A DNA stretch of 64,000 nucleotides from Arthrobacter sp. StoSoilB20 (GCF_019977295.1 NZ_AP024651.1:3038001-3102000); one strand, 5' to 3'; positions 29,297 through 38,210 are shown, numbered from the stretch's first letter. Numbers and translations: made by a program. The notes: generated from the sequence alone by a model not told the origin.

Positions 29297-29812
29297 ATGT
29301 CTGTTATCCGTTTTCTCGCGCGGCCGATGCTCGCGTCCAGCTTCGTCGTAGCAGGTCTGGACAAGCTCAGGAACGCGGACGACACCGCCAAGCAGCTCTC
29401 GCCCGTTCTTCGGCGGGCCTCGGAGTCCCTGCCTTTCAAAGCGGACGAAAAAACCCTTGCACGCCTCATCGGCGGTGCCCAGCTGGGAGCAGGAGCGCTG
29501 CTCGGTTTGGGTAAACTCTCCCGTTTCGCCGCCACAGTGCTGGCAGTAACCTCGGCGCTGAACTCTTATGTGGAATGGCGTTCAGCGGACATCAGCAGCA
29601 AGGAAGGCCGCAGCGCCCGCAAGGCCCAGCTGCTGAAGAACATCTCCCTCACTGGTGGCGTGCTGCTGGCCGCGGTTGATACCGACGGACGACCCAGCAT
29701 CGCCTGGCGGGCGGAGCACCTGGCCGCCGATGCCAAAAAGGTGACGGGCAAGCAGATCAAACGCGCGGACAAAGCAGTACGCAAGGCCGTAGACAACGCA
29801 GTTGGAGCATAA
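29297..29812 (+). CDS. DoxX family membrane protein
   Basis: 171 residues with about four hydrophobic segments; it starts MSVIRFLARPMLASSFVVAGLD, typical of DoxX. The C-terminal ~40 residues are Lys/Arg/Ala-rich and soluble. AGGAGG lies upstream of the ATG. In mycobacteria DoxX forms a complex with SodA and SseA linked to thiol homeostasis; it is divergent from sigR here, in keeping with a redox-stress link. aroA follows after 6 bp. Confidence 0.87.
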   Translation: MSVIRFLARPMLASSFVVAGLDKLRNADDTAKQLSPVLRRASESLPFKADEKTLARLIGGAQLGAGALLGLGKLSRFAATVLAVTSALNSYVEWRSADISSKEGRSARKAQLLKNISLTGGVLLAAVDTDGRPSIAWRAEHLAADAKKVTGKQIKRADKAVRKAVDNAVGA

Positions 29813-29818
29813 GGAAGC

Positions 29819-31198
29819 ATGACAGGTACCACCGCCGCACACACCGGACCTACCAAAGCCGACGGGTTGCCACTCTGGCCGGCCCCCTTCGCAAGGGGCC
29901 CCGTGGACGCCACGGTGACGGTACCTGGTTCAAAGTCGCTGACCAACAGATTCCTGGTGCTGGCGGCTTTGGCGGACGGTCCATCGCGCCTCCGTGCTCC
30001 GCTGCACTCCCGTGACTCAGCCCTGATGATCCAGGCACTGCGGCAATTGGGGGCCACCGTCACCGAAGTGTCCGGCGATGGCCACTACGGACCGGATCTT
30101 GAAATCACCCCGATGCAGCCTGCTGCCGTCATTGCAGGTAGTGCTGAAACAGCCATCGACTGCGGCCTTGCAGGTACCGTCATGCGGTTCGTACCGCCGC
30201 TGGCCGCCTTGCGCGCCGGAGCTACCGTCTTCGACGGCGACCCCCACGCCCGCAACAGGCCCATGGGAACCATCATTGAGGCCCTGATTGCCCTCGGTGT
30301 CCCTGTTGCAGCAGAGGGCGGCAGGACGCCGTCGGCTCTTCCCTTCACCGTGGAAGGCACCGGCGAAGTCCGGGGCGGCCATTTGGTGATCGATGCCAGT
30401 GCGTCCTCGCAGTTTGTCTCCGCACTGCTGCTGGTGGGGGCGCGGTTCACCGAAGGACTCCACCTGGAACACGTCGGCAAGCCCGTGCCCAGCCTGGACC
30501 ACATCACCATGACCGTGGAAGTCCTCCGCAGCGTTGGTGTCAGCGTTGATGACTCCGTGCCCAACCATTGGAGGGTGTCCCCCGGCCCCATCCGGGCGTT
30601 CGACCAGAGGATCGAGCAGGACCTCTCCAACGCCGGGCCCTTCCTGGCCGCGGCACTGGCAACGCGGGGCACTGTCCGCATCCCCAATTGGCCGGCCGGA
30701 ACCACCCAGGTCGGCGATATGTGGCGGTCCATCCTCACTGCCATGGGAGCCACCGTCACGCTGGAAAACGGGACTCTTACGGTGACGGGCGGCCCGGTGG
30801 TCAAGGGCTCGGAATTCGACGAAACCAGTGAACTCGCGCCCACGGTGGCGGCCTTGTGCGCACTGGCCGATGGCCCCTCGCGGCTGACCGGAATTGCCCA
30901 TCTCCGTGGCCACGAAACAGACCGGCTCGCAGCACTGGTCAACGAAATCAACGCCTTGGGCGGCGACGCAGAAGAGACCGCCGATGGCCTCATCATCCGA
31001 CCAGCCACACTGCACGCCGGGGTCGTCCACAGCTACGCTGACCACCGCATGGCCACGGCAGGAGCCATCTTGGGCCTCGCCGTCGAGGGCGTCCAGGTCG
31101 AAGACATCGCCACGACGTCCAAGACCATGCCGGAGTTTCCTGAAATGTGGGCCCGAATGGTGGGAACCATCTCCGGCACCACGGTGGAGAACAACTGA
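29819..31198 (+). CDS. aroA: 3-phosphoshikimate 1-carboxyvinyltransferase (EPSP synthase)
   Basis: 459 residues. The substrate-binding PGSKSLTNRFLVLAALADG is near residue 38 and CGLAGTVMRFVPPLAAL near 118. The late motif YADHRMATAGAILGLAVEG is near 405. It transfers enolpyruvate from PEP to shikimate-3-phosphate in aromatic amino acid synthesis. The order sigR-rsrA / aroA / rsgA / hisN recurs in actinobacteria. It is two bases from rsgA, so probably co-transcribed. Confidence 0.97.
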   Translation: MTGTTAAHTGPTKADGLPLWPAPFARGPVDATVTVPGSKSLTNRFLVLAALADGPSRLRAPLHSRDSALMIQALRQLGATVTEVSGDGHYGPDLEITPMQPAAVIAGSAETAIDCGLAGTVMRFVPPLAALRAGATVFDGDPHARNRPMGTIIEALIALGVPVAAEGGRTPSALPFTVEGTGEVRGGHLVIDASASSQFVSALLLVGARFTEGLHLEHVGKPVPSLDHITMTVEVLRSVGVSVDDSVPNHWRVSPGPIRAFDQRIEQDLSNAGPFLAAALATRGTVRIPNWPAGTTQVGDMWRSILTAMGATVTLENGTLTVTGGPVVKGSEFDETSELAPTVAALCALADGPSRLTGIAHLRGHETDRLAALVNEINALGGDAEETADGLIIRPATLHAGVVHSYADHRMATAGAILGLAVEGVQVEDIATTSKTMPEFPEMWARMVGTISGTTVENN

Positions 31199-31200
31199 CC

Positions 31201-32316
31201 ATGGGCCGTGATGCACGCTCCTGGGATGAGTCCGACGTCCGGATCCGACCCAACAAAAAAGGGTCCAGGCCAAGGACCAAGGACAGGCCCAGCTACGATG
31301 ACGCGGTTATTGGCCGGATCATCACCGTTGACCGTGGGCGCTACAGGGCGATTGTGGACGAGGATTCCGCGAACGCCCGCGTCGTTATCGCTGCCCGTGC
31401 CCGCGAATTGCGGCGGAACCCGGTAGTACCCGGGGACTTCGTGGCCTTGGTGGGCGACGTCTCCGGATCGCCGGACACCCTGGCGAGGCTGGTCAGGGTG
31501 GAAGAACGGCGGACCCTCCTGCGCCGCAGTGCCGACGATACCGACCCGATCGAACGGGTAGTGGTGGCCAATGCCGATCAGTTGGTCATTGTGGTGGCGG
31601 CCGCCAACCCCGAACCGCGCACCGGGTTCATTGATCGCGCCCTGGTGGCAGCCTATGACGCCGGCATTGAGCCGTTGCTTCTTATCACCAAGGCGGATGT
31701 CAAGGATCCAGCGGAACTGCTCGCCAACTACCTCAGCCTGGACTTCCCGGTGATCATCAGCCGCACCGCCGACTCCGAAGCAGGCGGCATCGACGCCCGA
31801 TCCGACGACGGCCTCTCAGCCCGCCTGGACAGGGATGCCGTAGCCCAGCTGCGCTCCCACCTCGGCGGAAAAGTCACCGTGATGCTCGGCCATTCAGGCG
31901 TCGGCAAGTCCACCATGGTCAATGCCCTGACGGGGGCAGAGCGGGCAACCGGCGGCGTTAATGCCGTCACAGGCCGTGGCCGGCATACTTCCTCCTCCGC
32001 GTTGGCCCTGAAACTTTCCGACGCCCCGGCCGGCAGTTGGATCATCGACACTCCCGGCATCAGGTCCTTCGGCCTTGCCCACGTGGATCCGGACCGGATT
32101 CTGCATTCCTTCCCGGATCTCGAGCCTGGAACCGAGGCTTGCGAACGGGGCTGCAAGCACGATGCCACCGCCATCAACTGTGGACTGGATTCATGGGTGA
32201 ACGAGGGCCATGCCGGACCGTCGGGTGTGGCGCGGTTGGCTTCGCTGCGCCGGCTGCTGGGTGCGGACCCACGGTTGGAAGCAAAAGAGACCAAGGAACT
32301 GGGCACCGTCAACTGA
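31201..32316 (+). CDS. rsgA: Ribosome small subunit-dependent GTPase A
   Basis: 371 residues. An N-terminal OB fold is followed by a circularly permuted GTPase: G4 LLITKADVKD near 165 precedes G1 GHSGVGKST near 235 and G3 DTPGIRSFG near 280. The C-terminal zinc knuckle is CERGCKHDATAINC. It assists late 30S maturation. The ATG at 31201 is preferred because it lies just after the aroA stop. Confidence 0.95.
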   Translation: MGRDARSWDESDVRIRPNKKGSRPRTKDRPSYDDAVIGRIITVDRGRYRAIVDEDSANARVVIAARARELRRNPVVPGDFVALVGDVSGSPDTLARLVRVEERRTLLRRSADDTDPIERVVVANADQLVIVVAAANPEPRTGFIDRALVAAYDAGIEPLLLITKADVKDPAELLANYLSLDFPVIISRTADSEAGGIDARSDDGLSARLDRDAVAQLRSHLGGKVTVMLGHSGVGKSTMVNALTGAERATGGVNAVTGRGRHTSSSALALKLSDAPAGSWIIDTPGIRSFGLAHVDPDRILHSFPDLEPGTEACERGCKHDATAINCGLDSWVNEGHAGPSGVARLASLRRLLGADPRLEAKETKELGTVN

Positions 32317-32371
32317 TCGTTTGGGGCTTCACCTCCCCCCTGCAACGAGTGTTTCAGGATAGTTTGGTGGC

Positions 32372-33184
32372 ATGACCCATCCCGTTTCCACCTACAACGA
32401 TGACCTGCGCCTTGCCCACGTCCTCGCTGATTCCGTCGACGCCCAAACCATGGATCGCTTCAAGGCTTTGGACCTCAAGATCGAAACCAAGCCCGACCTC
32501 ACCCCTGTCACTGACGCTGACAAAGCGGCCGAGGAAGCCATCCGGGGTCAACTCTCGCGTTCGCGTCCCCGCGATGCAGTCCTGGGTGAGGAATTTGGCA
32601 GCAGCGGACATGGCTCGCGCCGTTGGATCATTGATCCCATCGATGGCACCAAGAACTTTGTCCGGGGTGTACCGGTGTGGGCTACGTTGATCGCGTTGGT
32701 TGATGAGGGAGAACCGGTAGTGGGTGTTGTCAGCGCCCCCGCCTTGGGCAAGCGCTGGTGGGCCGCCAAGGACATGGGTGCCTACATGGGCCGGTCCCTG
32801 GCTGCGGCCACGCGGTTGAAGGTCTCCAACGTCACCCAGCTCTCCGATGCCTCGTTGTCGTACTCGAGCCTGTCCGGTTGGAAGGAACGCGGCAACCTGG
32901 ACGAGTTCCTTGGACTGACGGAGGACGTCTGGCGAACCCGCGCCTACGGTGACTTTTGGTCCTACTGCCTCGTCGCCGAGGGTGCCGTGGACATCGCCTG
33001 CGAGCCCGAACTGAACCTCTACGACATGGCAGCCCTCGTCCCGATCGTGACTGAGGCCGGTGGCCGCTTTACCTCCCTTGAAGGCGAGGACGGCCCTTTC
33101 GGCGGCAACGCACTGGCGACCAATTCAATCCTGCACTCAGAGGTACTCAAGCGTCTCAACCCAGGTTTGGACGATCTCCTCTAG
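32372..33184 (+). CDS. hisN: Histidinol-phosphatase (inositol monophosphatase family)
   Basis: 270 residues with the IMPase metal motifs GEEFG near 71 and [15 protein letters not shown] near 85, and a C-terminal [16 protein letters not shown]. Similarity to actinobacterial HisN and its place after aroA-rsgA favour histidinol-phosphatase over a general inositol phosphatase. TAGTTT ends six bases before the ATG, so a separate leaderless transcript is possible. A terminator follows. Confidence 0.88.
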   Translation: MTHPVSTYNDDLRLAHVLADSVDAQTMDRFKALDLKIETKPDLTPVTDADKAAEEAIRGQLSRSRPRDAVLGEEFGSSGHGSRRWIIDPIDGTKNFVRGVPVWATLIALVDEGEPVVGVVSAPALGKRWWAAKDMGAYMGRSLAAATRLKVSNVTQLSDASLSYSSLSGWKERGNLDEFLGLTEDVWRTRAYGDFWSYCLVAEGAVDIACEPELNLYDMAALVPIVTEAGGRFTSLEGEDGPFGGNALATNSILHSEVLKRLNPGLDDLL

Positions 33185-33230
33185 TTCCAGTCCGCTGGCA
33201 ACATTTAGGTCCTTTCAGCGAATATTCGAC

Positions 33231-33267
33231 GGCGGATGCCCCCTTTGGTGGGCGTCTGCCGTTTTTT
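33231..33267 (+). terminator. Terminator after hisN
   Basis: The 11-bp stem GGCGGATGCCC / GGGCGTCTGCC (two G-T pairs) is followed by GTTTTTT. Confidence 0.85.
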
Positions 33268-33366
33268 CTTCGCCAAAGTTCCGTTTTACAAGCCTGACGT
33301 AACAAAGTGCTTAACATTGCGCAGCGACTTTGGAGGGCCGCTGGAGGTGCCCTAACCTTTTTTACA

Positions 33367-33475
33367 GGTCACGAGTGCCAGCGCTAAACCCCGGTTTGCT
33401 GGCCGGCAACCCTCCATTCGCGGTGGGGTGCCCCGGGTGACGACCCGGCCGGTCCGGAACGGATGCGGCAAGCGC
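33367..33475 (+). ncRNA. SAM-IV riboswitch aptamer
   Basis: The leader contains the SAM-IV landmarks in order: GGTCACGAGTGCCAGCG, CCCCGGTTTGCTGGCCGG, CAACCCTCC, CGCGGTGGGGTGCCCCGGG and TGACGACC, which closes P1 with GGTCA...TGACC-type pairing. This pattern is restricted to actinobacteria and binds S-adenosylmethionine. It sits 37-145 bases upstream of a class V aminotransferase gene. The 3' boundary is approximate. Confidence 0.88.
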
Positions 33476-33511
33476 GGATCCCCTATGGGGGTCCCTCTTG
33501 AATGAGGTCCC
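33476..33511 (+). promoter_or_regulatory. Expression platform of SAM-IV riboswitch
   Basis: Hairpin 1 pairs 33476-33483 with 33487-33494 (8 bp, loop TAT). Hairpin 2 pairs CCTC at 33494-33497 with GAGG at 33504-33507, the likely ribosome binding site of the next gene. The two share base 33494, and any extension of hairpin 2 competes with hairpin 1, suggesting translational control. Confidence 0.5.
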
Positions 33512-34921
33512 ATGAGTACTGTCACGTTCGATGCCAACGCCATTCCTTCCTTTGTCGAAGAAGCCCCGTCACCGGCAGCTGCTGCAATCCGCCCGCTCGC
33601 CGCGGTCACAGGCGCCGAGCTGCAGGCCCCGCTGATCCAAGGCGGCCACGTTCGTTACGCCAACCTGGACTATGGAGCATCGGCTCCGGCACTGACCATC
33701 GTCTCGGCATATCTCAACGAGGTCCTGCCTTACTACGCCAGCGTGCACCGCGGCGCTGGGTATGCTTCACAGATCAGTACCTCGGTCTATGAGAACTCGC
33801 GCAACATCGTGCGCGACTTCGTGGGTGGGCGCCCGGACGATTCCGTCATTTTTACGCGGAACACCACCGATTCCCTGAACCTTTTGGCCGGCTGCCTTCC
33901 GCAGACCGATGGCACGTTCTCCGGCGAAGTCCTCTACCTGGACATCGAGCACCACGCCAACCTGCTCCCCTGGCAAGGCGTACCGCACCGCAGCGTGGTA
34001 GCGGCCTCCACGCTGGCCGCGACGCTGGACAAGCTCCGCGCCGAGTTGGCGCAGGGCGGGGTCAGCCTCCTCGCAGTCACCGGCGCCTCGAACGTCACCG
34101 GCGAGATCCTCCCGATAGCCGAACTCGCGTCCTTGGCACATGAGTACGGCGCCAGGATCGTGGTTGACGCAGCCCAGCTGGCACCCCACCGCAGGATCAA
34201 CATCACCGAAGCCGACGTCGACTACATCGTTTTCTCGGGCCACAAGCTGTACGCGCCCTTCGGTGCCGGTGTAGTGGTGGGCCGTCCGGACTGGCTCGAC
34301 GCCGGCACCCCGCACCTGGCCGGTGGAGGCGCCGTCCGTGAAGCCCGCCTGGACTCCGTCAGTTGGGCCACCGGACCCGCCCGTCACGAGGGCGGCTCCC
34401 CCAACGTGCTCGGCGCCGCAACCCTTGCACGGGCGACGCAGGTCCTCGCCGGACTGGACCAGGAGGCCTGGCACTCCCACGAGGCCGCCATCCGCTCCTA
34501 CCTGGTGGACGGTCTTGAGGCCATTGAGGGAGTGACGGTACACCGGATCTTCTCCGACTCCGTGGACACCATTGGCGTCGTCAACTTCTCCGTGGAAGGA
34601 TTCGACGCCGGTTTGGTCGCCGCCTACCTGGCTGCCGAGCACGGCGTTGGCCTCCGGGACGGCCGCTTCTGCGCCCACCCGTTGCTCAAGCGCCTGGGCC
34701 TTCCCTCGGGATCCCTACGTGCAAGCTTTGGCGTTGGCTCCCGTTTGGAGGACGCCACAAGGCTGCTGGCGGGCATCGAGAACCTCAAGGGCAACGGACT
34801 TGGCTGGGACTACGTGGTGGACGAAGGCCGCTGGGTACCTGCCAATGACCACCGCACCTACCCCGAGTGGGCTCCCAATACTCCCGGCACAGCTGGTGCC
34901 GCTCCCTGCACTGTGGACTAA
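33512..34921 (+). CDS. Class V aminotransferase-fold PLP enzyme (cysteine desulfurase-like)
   Basis: 469 residues. PLP lysine in VFSGHKLYAPFG near residue 248; DAAQLAPHR near 224 stacks the cofactor; RDGRFCAHPLLKRLG near 385 holds a cysteine at the place of the sulfurtransferase cysteine in SufS-type proteins. It has extra N- and C-terminal segments compared with SufS. SAM-IV control implies a role in sulfur or methionine/cysteine metabolism rather than Fe-S assembly. The C-terminus is followed by 18-bp tandem repeats that begin at the stop. Confidence 0.85.
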   Translation: MSTVTFDANAIPSFVEEAPSPAAAAIRPLAAVTGAELQAPLIQGGHVRYANLDYGASAPALTIVSAYLNEVLPYYASVHRGAGYASQISTSVYENSRNIVRDFVGGRPDDSVIFTRNTTDSLNLLAGCLPQTDGTFSGEVLYLDIEHHANLLPWQGVPHRSVVAASTLAATLDKLRAELAQGGVSLLAVTGASNVTGEILPIAELASLAHEYGARIVVDAAQLAPHRRINITEADVDYIVFSGHKLYAPFGAGVVVGRPDWLDAGTPHLAGGGAVREARLDSVSWATGPARHEGGSPNVLGAATLARATQVLAGLDQEAWHSHEAAIRSYLVDGLEAIEGVTVHRIFSDSVDTIGVVNFSVEGFDAGLVAAYLAAEHGVGLRDGRFCAHPLLKRLGLPSGSLRASFGVGSRLEDATRLLAGIENLKGNGLGWDYVVDEGRWVPANDHRTYPEWAPNTPGTAGAAPCTVD

Positions 34922-34934
34922 AGCGCCCCCGCCC

Positions 34935-35006
34935 GACTAAGACATCACCGTCGACTACAGCGCCACCGCGGACCAAGACATCACCGCCGACTAAGACATC
35001 ACCGTG
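34935..35006. repeat. Four 18-bp tandem repeats after aminotransferase stop
   Basis: Units start at 34935, 34953, 34971 and 34989; the first, third and fourth share GACTAAGACATCACCG or a close variant, and the second is more diverged. A degenerate partial unit, GACTAAAGCG, includes the stop codon itself at 34919-34921. Confidence 0.88.
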
Positions 35007-35119
35007 GGGCAAGCCGCTCCATTGGGACCGGTGGGCTTCCCGGACGCGGGGCATCAGGTCGTGTCCGCTGCGGTAAATTCGTAGGGTACCTTTTTGGCGA
35101 GCCTGTGAAGGAGTCTTTG

Positions 35120-35950
35120 GTGGCGATACGTTCTACGGCTGCCTCGAACGGGCGGCCCGCCATTCCCGCACCGGCCGGACCACGTGGACCCAAGCTTCAT
35201 GCCCACCGCCGCCATGAATTCGGCCAAAGCTTCCAGGATGGCGGAGAGCACTACGATCGCGTACGGCCCGGGTATCCCCTGGACTCCGTCGAGTGGCTGG
35301 TTCCCGAAGGAGCCGGGACAGCCGCAGACATCGGAGCGGGGACGGGCAAGTTCACGGCACTGCTCGTGGAGCGCGGACTGGACGTTGCCGCCGTCGATCC
35401 TTCCACCGACATGCTGGACCAGCTGCGGAAGTCCCACCCCAACGTCGTCGCGTTGGAGGGAACTGCCGAGTCAACCGGACTGGCGGACTCAGCATTCGAC
35501 GTCGTCAGTGTCGCCCAGGCCTGGCACTGGTGCGAACCGCTCGCAGCGAGTACGGAAATTGCCCGGATCCTGAGGCCGCATGGCACCTTGGGCCTGATCT
35601 GGAACCAGTTGGATACCGAGGTCGCCTGGGTTCATCGGCTCTCGCGCATCATGCATGCAGGGGATGTCCACAAGCCCGGCTTCCGGCCAGTCGTCGGCCC
35701 GGAGTTCACCGGCTTGGAAAGTCACTTCACCCGGTGGGAGGACGCCTTGACGCCGAACGACATCATGGAGTTGACCAAATCCCGGAGCTATTACCTCCGG
35801 GCCAACGATGCCACCAGGGCCAAAGTGATGGGGAACCTGGAATGGTACCTCTACGAGCACCTCGGATTCGTGGCCGAAGAGACCATCAAGGTGCCGTACG
35901 TGACCCAGACGTGGCGTGCATCCAGGAACTCCGGACCCCTTCCACGGTAG
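35120..35950 (+). CDS. Class I SAM-dependent methyltransferase
   Basis: About 276 residues. The SAM-binding motif I is ADIGAGTGKFT near residue 65, and motif post-I is AAVDPSTDMLDQL. The GTG at 35120 has AAGGAG six bases upstream and is preferred over the GTG at 35105. It resembles UbiE/YcgJ-type small-molecule methyltransferases; the substrate is unknown. The next gene's -10 box overlaps its stop codon. Confidence 0.87.
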   Translation: MAIRSTAASNGRPAIPAPAGPRGPKLHAHRRHEFGQSFQDGGEHYDRVRPGYPLDSVEWLVPEGAGTAADIGAGTGKFTALLVERGLDVAAVDPSTDMLDQLRKSHPNVVALEGTAESTGLADSAFDVVSVAQAWHWCEPLAASTEIARILRPHGTLGLIWNQLDTEVAWVHRLSRIMHAGDVHKPGFRPVVGPEFTGLESHFTRWEDALTPNDIMELTKSRSYYLRANDATRAKVMGNLEWYLYEHLGFVAEETIKVPYVTQTWRASRNSGPLPR

Positions 35951-35953
35951 GCT
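35948..35953 (+). promoter_or_regulatory. -10 box (TAGGCT) of MntR-like gene
   Basis: TAGGCT ends six bases before the GTG at 35960, and its TAG is also the stop codon of the methyltransferase. Confidence 0.5.
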
Positions 35954-35959
35954 TGGGAT

Positions 35960-36673
35960 GTGAAGACCAGTACGCCCTCCTCCTCGATCGAGGACTACGT
36001 CAAGGTCATCTACTCCTATACGGAGTGGCAAGACAAGCCGATTACCTCCTCCCAGCTTGCCCAGCGCCTTGGTGTGGCCAATTCTTCCGTGTCCGAAATG
36101 GTCCGGAAGCTCAAGGACCAGGGCTTGGTGGACCACCAACCGTACAGTGCCATCCGCCTGACCCCTGCCGGCATGCGGCTTGCACTGGCCATGGTGCGCC
36201 GCCACCGCCTCATCGAGACCTACCTGGTGGAAGAACTCGGGTACAGCTGGGACGAGGTCCATGACGAAGCCGAGATGCTGGAGCATGCGGTTTCGGATAC
36301 CTTCATTGAGCGCATGTCCGCCAAACTGGGCCATCCCGTCCGGGATCCGCACGGAGATCCCATCCCGTCGGCAGACGGTTCGGTTGATCTTCCACACGCT
36401 TACCGCATGATCGAGCTCGACCAAGGCCATTCGGGCCGTATCACCCGGATCAGCGATGAGAACCCTGAACTCCTCAGGTACCTCGCTGCCGAAGACATTG
36501 CACTGGACGCCCCGGTCGAAGTGATGGGACGCAAACCATTCGGGGGTGCCTTGGTGGTGCGGATCGGATCCGGGGTCAAGGGCCGTGAATTCGATCTCGC
36601 CGACGAAGTGGCCTCGGCGCTGTGGGTTCAAAGCGCCGGGGTTCACGAAGGCTGCGTCCTCCAGGGCCGCTGA
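35960..36673 (+). CDS. DtxR/MntR family metalloregulator, manganese-type ligands
   Basis: 237 residues: winged HTH (~25-70, ITSSQLAQRLGVANSSVSEMV), dimerisation and metal site (~75-145), and a C-terminal SH3-like/FeoA domain (~160-235). Metal residues resemble MntR more than IdeR: Asp12 in IEDY replaces the IdeR methionine, and Glu105, Glu108 and His109 (EAEMLEHAVSD) include Glu at the IdeR cysteine position. Manganese sensing is therefore favoured. It is probably leaderless. No Mn transporter lies nearby. Confidence 0.88.
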   Translation: MKTSTPSSSIEDYVKVIYSYTEWQDKPITSSQLAQRLGVANSSVSEMVRKLKDQGLVDHQPYSAIRLTPAGMRLALAMVRRHRLIETYLVEELGYSWDEVHDEAEMLEHAVSDTFIERMSAKLGHPVRDPHGDPIPSADGSVDLPHAYRMIELDQGHSGRITRISDENPELLRYLAAEDIALDAPVEVMGRKPFGGALVVRIGSGVKGREFDLADEVASALWVQSAGVHEGCVLQGR

Positions 36674-36724
36674 CCCTGGACAGGGATTGGCATTGGCGTG
36701 GCCTGACCCGGGCACTCCGGAAGG

Positions 36725-38173
36725 TCAGTCGCGCTGCCCGGCCGCTTCGTCGTCGTCGGGTGCTGCCACCGGTTCCCCATCATCGGCGGGCGCGGTGACC
36801 CTGGCAGGGTTTCGAATCCCGACGGCGGACGCCACCGCCCCGGTCAGGAACAGTGCCGCTGTGACCAACAGCGCGTTGTACAAGCCCTCCCGGCTGAAGA
36901 CCGGTCCTACGATCAGCCCGGCAAAGGCGATGGTGATCAACCCGGCGATGCGGGCTACCGCGTTATTTACTGCCGAACCGATGCCCGCTTCCGCCGGCGG
37001 GACTGCACCAAGGATCGCGGCCGTCAGCGGCGCCACCAGGGTGGCCAGGCCAAGTCCGAAAACGATCTGCCCGGGCAGTACCTGGGTCCAATAGTTCAAG
37101 GGCTCCTGGATGGACAGGGACATCAGGAAACCCACACCACACAGCAAAGGTCCTGCTGTCATGAACCAACGGGGACCGTACTTGCCGGCCAGTCCGCCAA
37201 AATAGGATGCCCCGATCATCAGGATGACCGTGCCCGGGAGCAACGCCATCCCCGCAACCGTAGCGGCCATTCCTCCGACCTGCTGAAGGTAGATGCCCAG
37301 CACAAAGAACCCCAGCGAAATTCCGCCGTAGATGGCAAGCGTTGCAAGGTTGCCCCAGCCAAAATTGCGGATCGCGAACAACCTCAGCGGCAGCATCGGC
37401 TCATCTGTCCTGGCTTCATGGAACAGGAACAAGGCCATGGCCACGATGCCTACAGCCAGGGGCACCCACACCTGGGCACTGCCCCAACCCATCCGGCCTT
37501 GCTCGATAAACGCAAACACCGGACCACCAAGGCCCACCATGGCCAGGAAGGCCCCGAGGTAGTCGATGCGTTTGCTCTTGTCCCTCGCTGCATCGGATGC
37601 GCGGAGGCCGGCCAGCATGGGCCAGATCGCAATGGCGGGGATGACATTGATGAAGAAGATGACGCGCCAGGAAAGAAGGTCCACCGCCATTCCGCCAATC
37701 AAGGGGCCGACGATGGCTGCAGCGCTGGTCCATCCGGACCACTGGCCGATCGCTTTGGATTGGGCAGGCCCGGAGAAGGATGTGATGATCATGGCCAACG
37801 AGCTTGGAACCAACAGGGCGCCGGCAATTCCCTGGAGTGCCCTTGAAACCACAAGGACTTCCCCCGTCCAGGCCAGGCCGCACAAAACCGAGGTCGCAGC
37901 AAAGCCTGCAAGCCCCCATTCCAGTATTCGTGCCCTGCCGAAATGATCGGACAAGGAGCCCGCCACCAGGATCAGGGCGCCCAATGTCAGGAGGTAAGCG
38001 TCCACCACCCATTGCTGGATAACCAGGCCGCCGCCCAGTTCCCGCCCGATGGCAGGCAGTGCGAGATTCACCACAAATCCGTCAAGGATTGCGATGAAGG
38101 ACGCCACAATAGCTACCGCCAACACGCGCTTTTGTAGCGGCGTACTGGGTAGCAAGGGCGCTGCGTCAGTCAT
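36725..38173 (-). CDS. MFS drug/metabolite exporter (DHA2-like)
   Basis: About 482 residues with about 14 hydrophobic helices. Motif A-like GSLSDHFGRARILEWG is near residue 75 and motif C-like ALQGIAGALLVPSSLAMI near 115. The tail is Asp/Glu/Ala-rich. Proton-driven efflux is inferred; the substrate is unknown. The ATG at 38173 has TAGGCT six bases upstream; a GTG two codons earlier is possible. It is divergent from the zinc-ribbon-like gene. Confidence 0.9.
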   Translation of the reverse strand: MTDAAPLLPSTPLQKRVLAVAIVASFIAILDGFVVNLALPAIGRELGGGLVIQQWVVDAYLLTLGALILVAGSLSDHFGRARILEWGLAGFAATSVLCGLAWTGEVLVVSRALQGIAGALLVPSSLAMIITSFSGPAQSKAIGQWSGWTSAAAIVGPLIGGMAVDLLSWRVIFFINVIPAIAIWPMLAGLRASDAARDKSKRIDYLGAFLAMVGLGGPVFAFIEQGRMGWGSAQVWVPLAVGIVAMALFLFHEARTDEPMLPLRLFAIRNFGWGNLATLAIYGGISLGFFVLGIYLQQVGGMAATVAGMALLPGTVILMIGASYFGGLAGKYGPRWFMTAGPLLCGVGFLMSLSIQEPLNYWTQVLPGQIVFGLGLATLVAPLTAAILGAVPPAEAGIGSAVNNAVARIAGLITIAFAGLIVGPVFSREGLYNALLVTAALFLTGAVASAVGIRNPARVTAPADDGEPVAAPDDDEAAGQRD

Positions 38174-38179
38174 GAGCAC

Positions 38180-38185
38180 AGCCTA
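38180..38185 (-). promoter_or_regulatory. -10 box (TAGGCT) of MFS gene
   Basis: On the minus strand TAGGCT ends six bases before the ATG at 38173. No Shine-Dalgarno is seen. Confidence 0.5.
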
Positions 38186-38210
38186 CGCCCGGTAAGTCCC
38201 GTATCGTTGA

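Noticed and set aside
30017..31273. A 418-codon minus-strand frame over aroA
   Set aside because: Antisense shadow; Gly/His/Asp-rich composition without a domain.
34935..35006. CRISPR-like array
   Set aside because: Units are directly adjacent with no spacers and are only 18 bp long.
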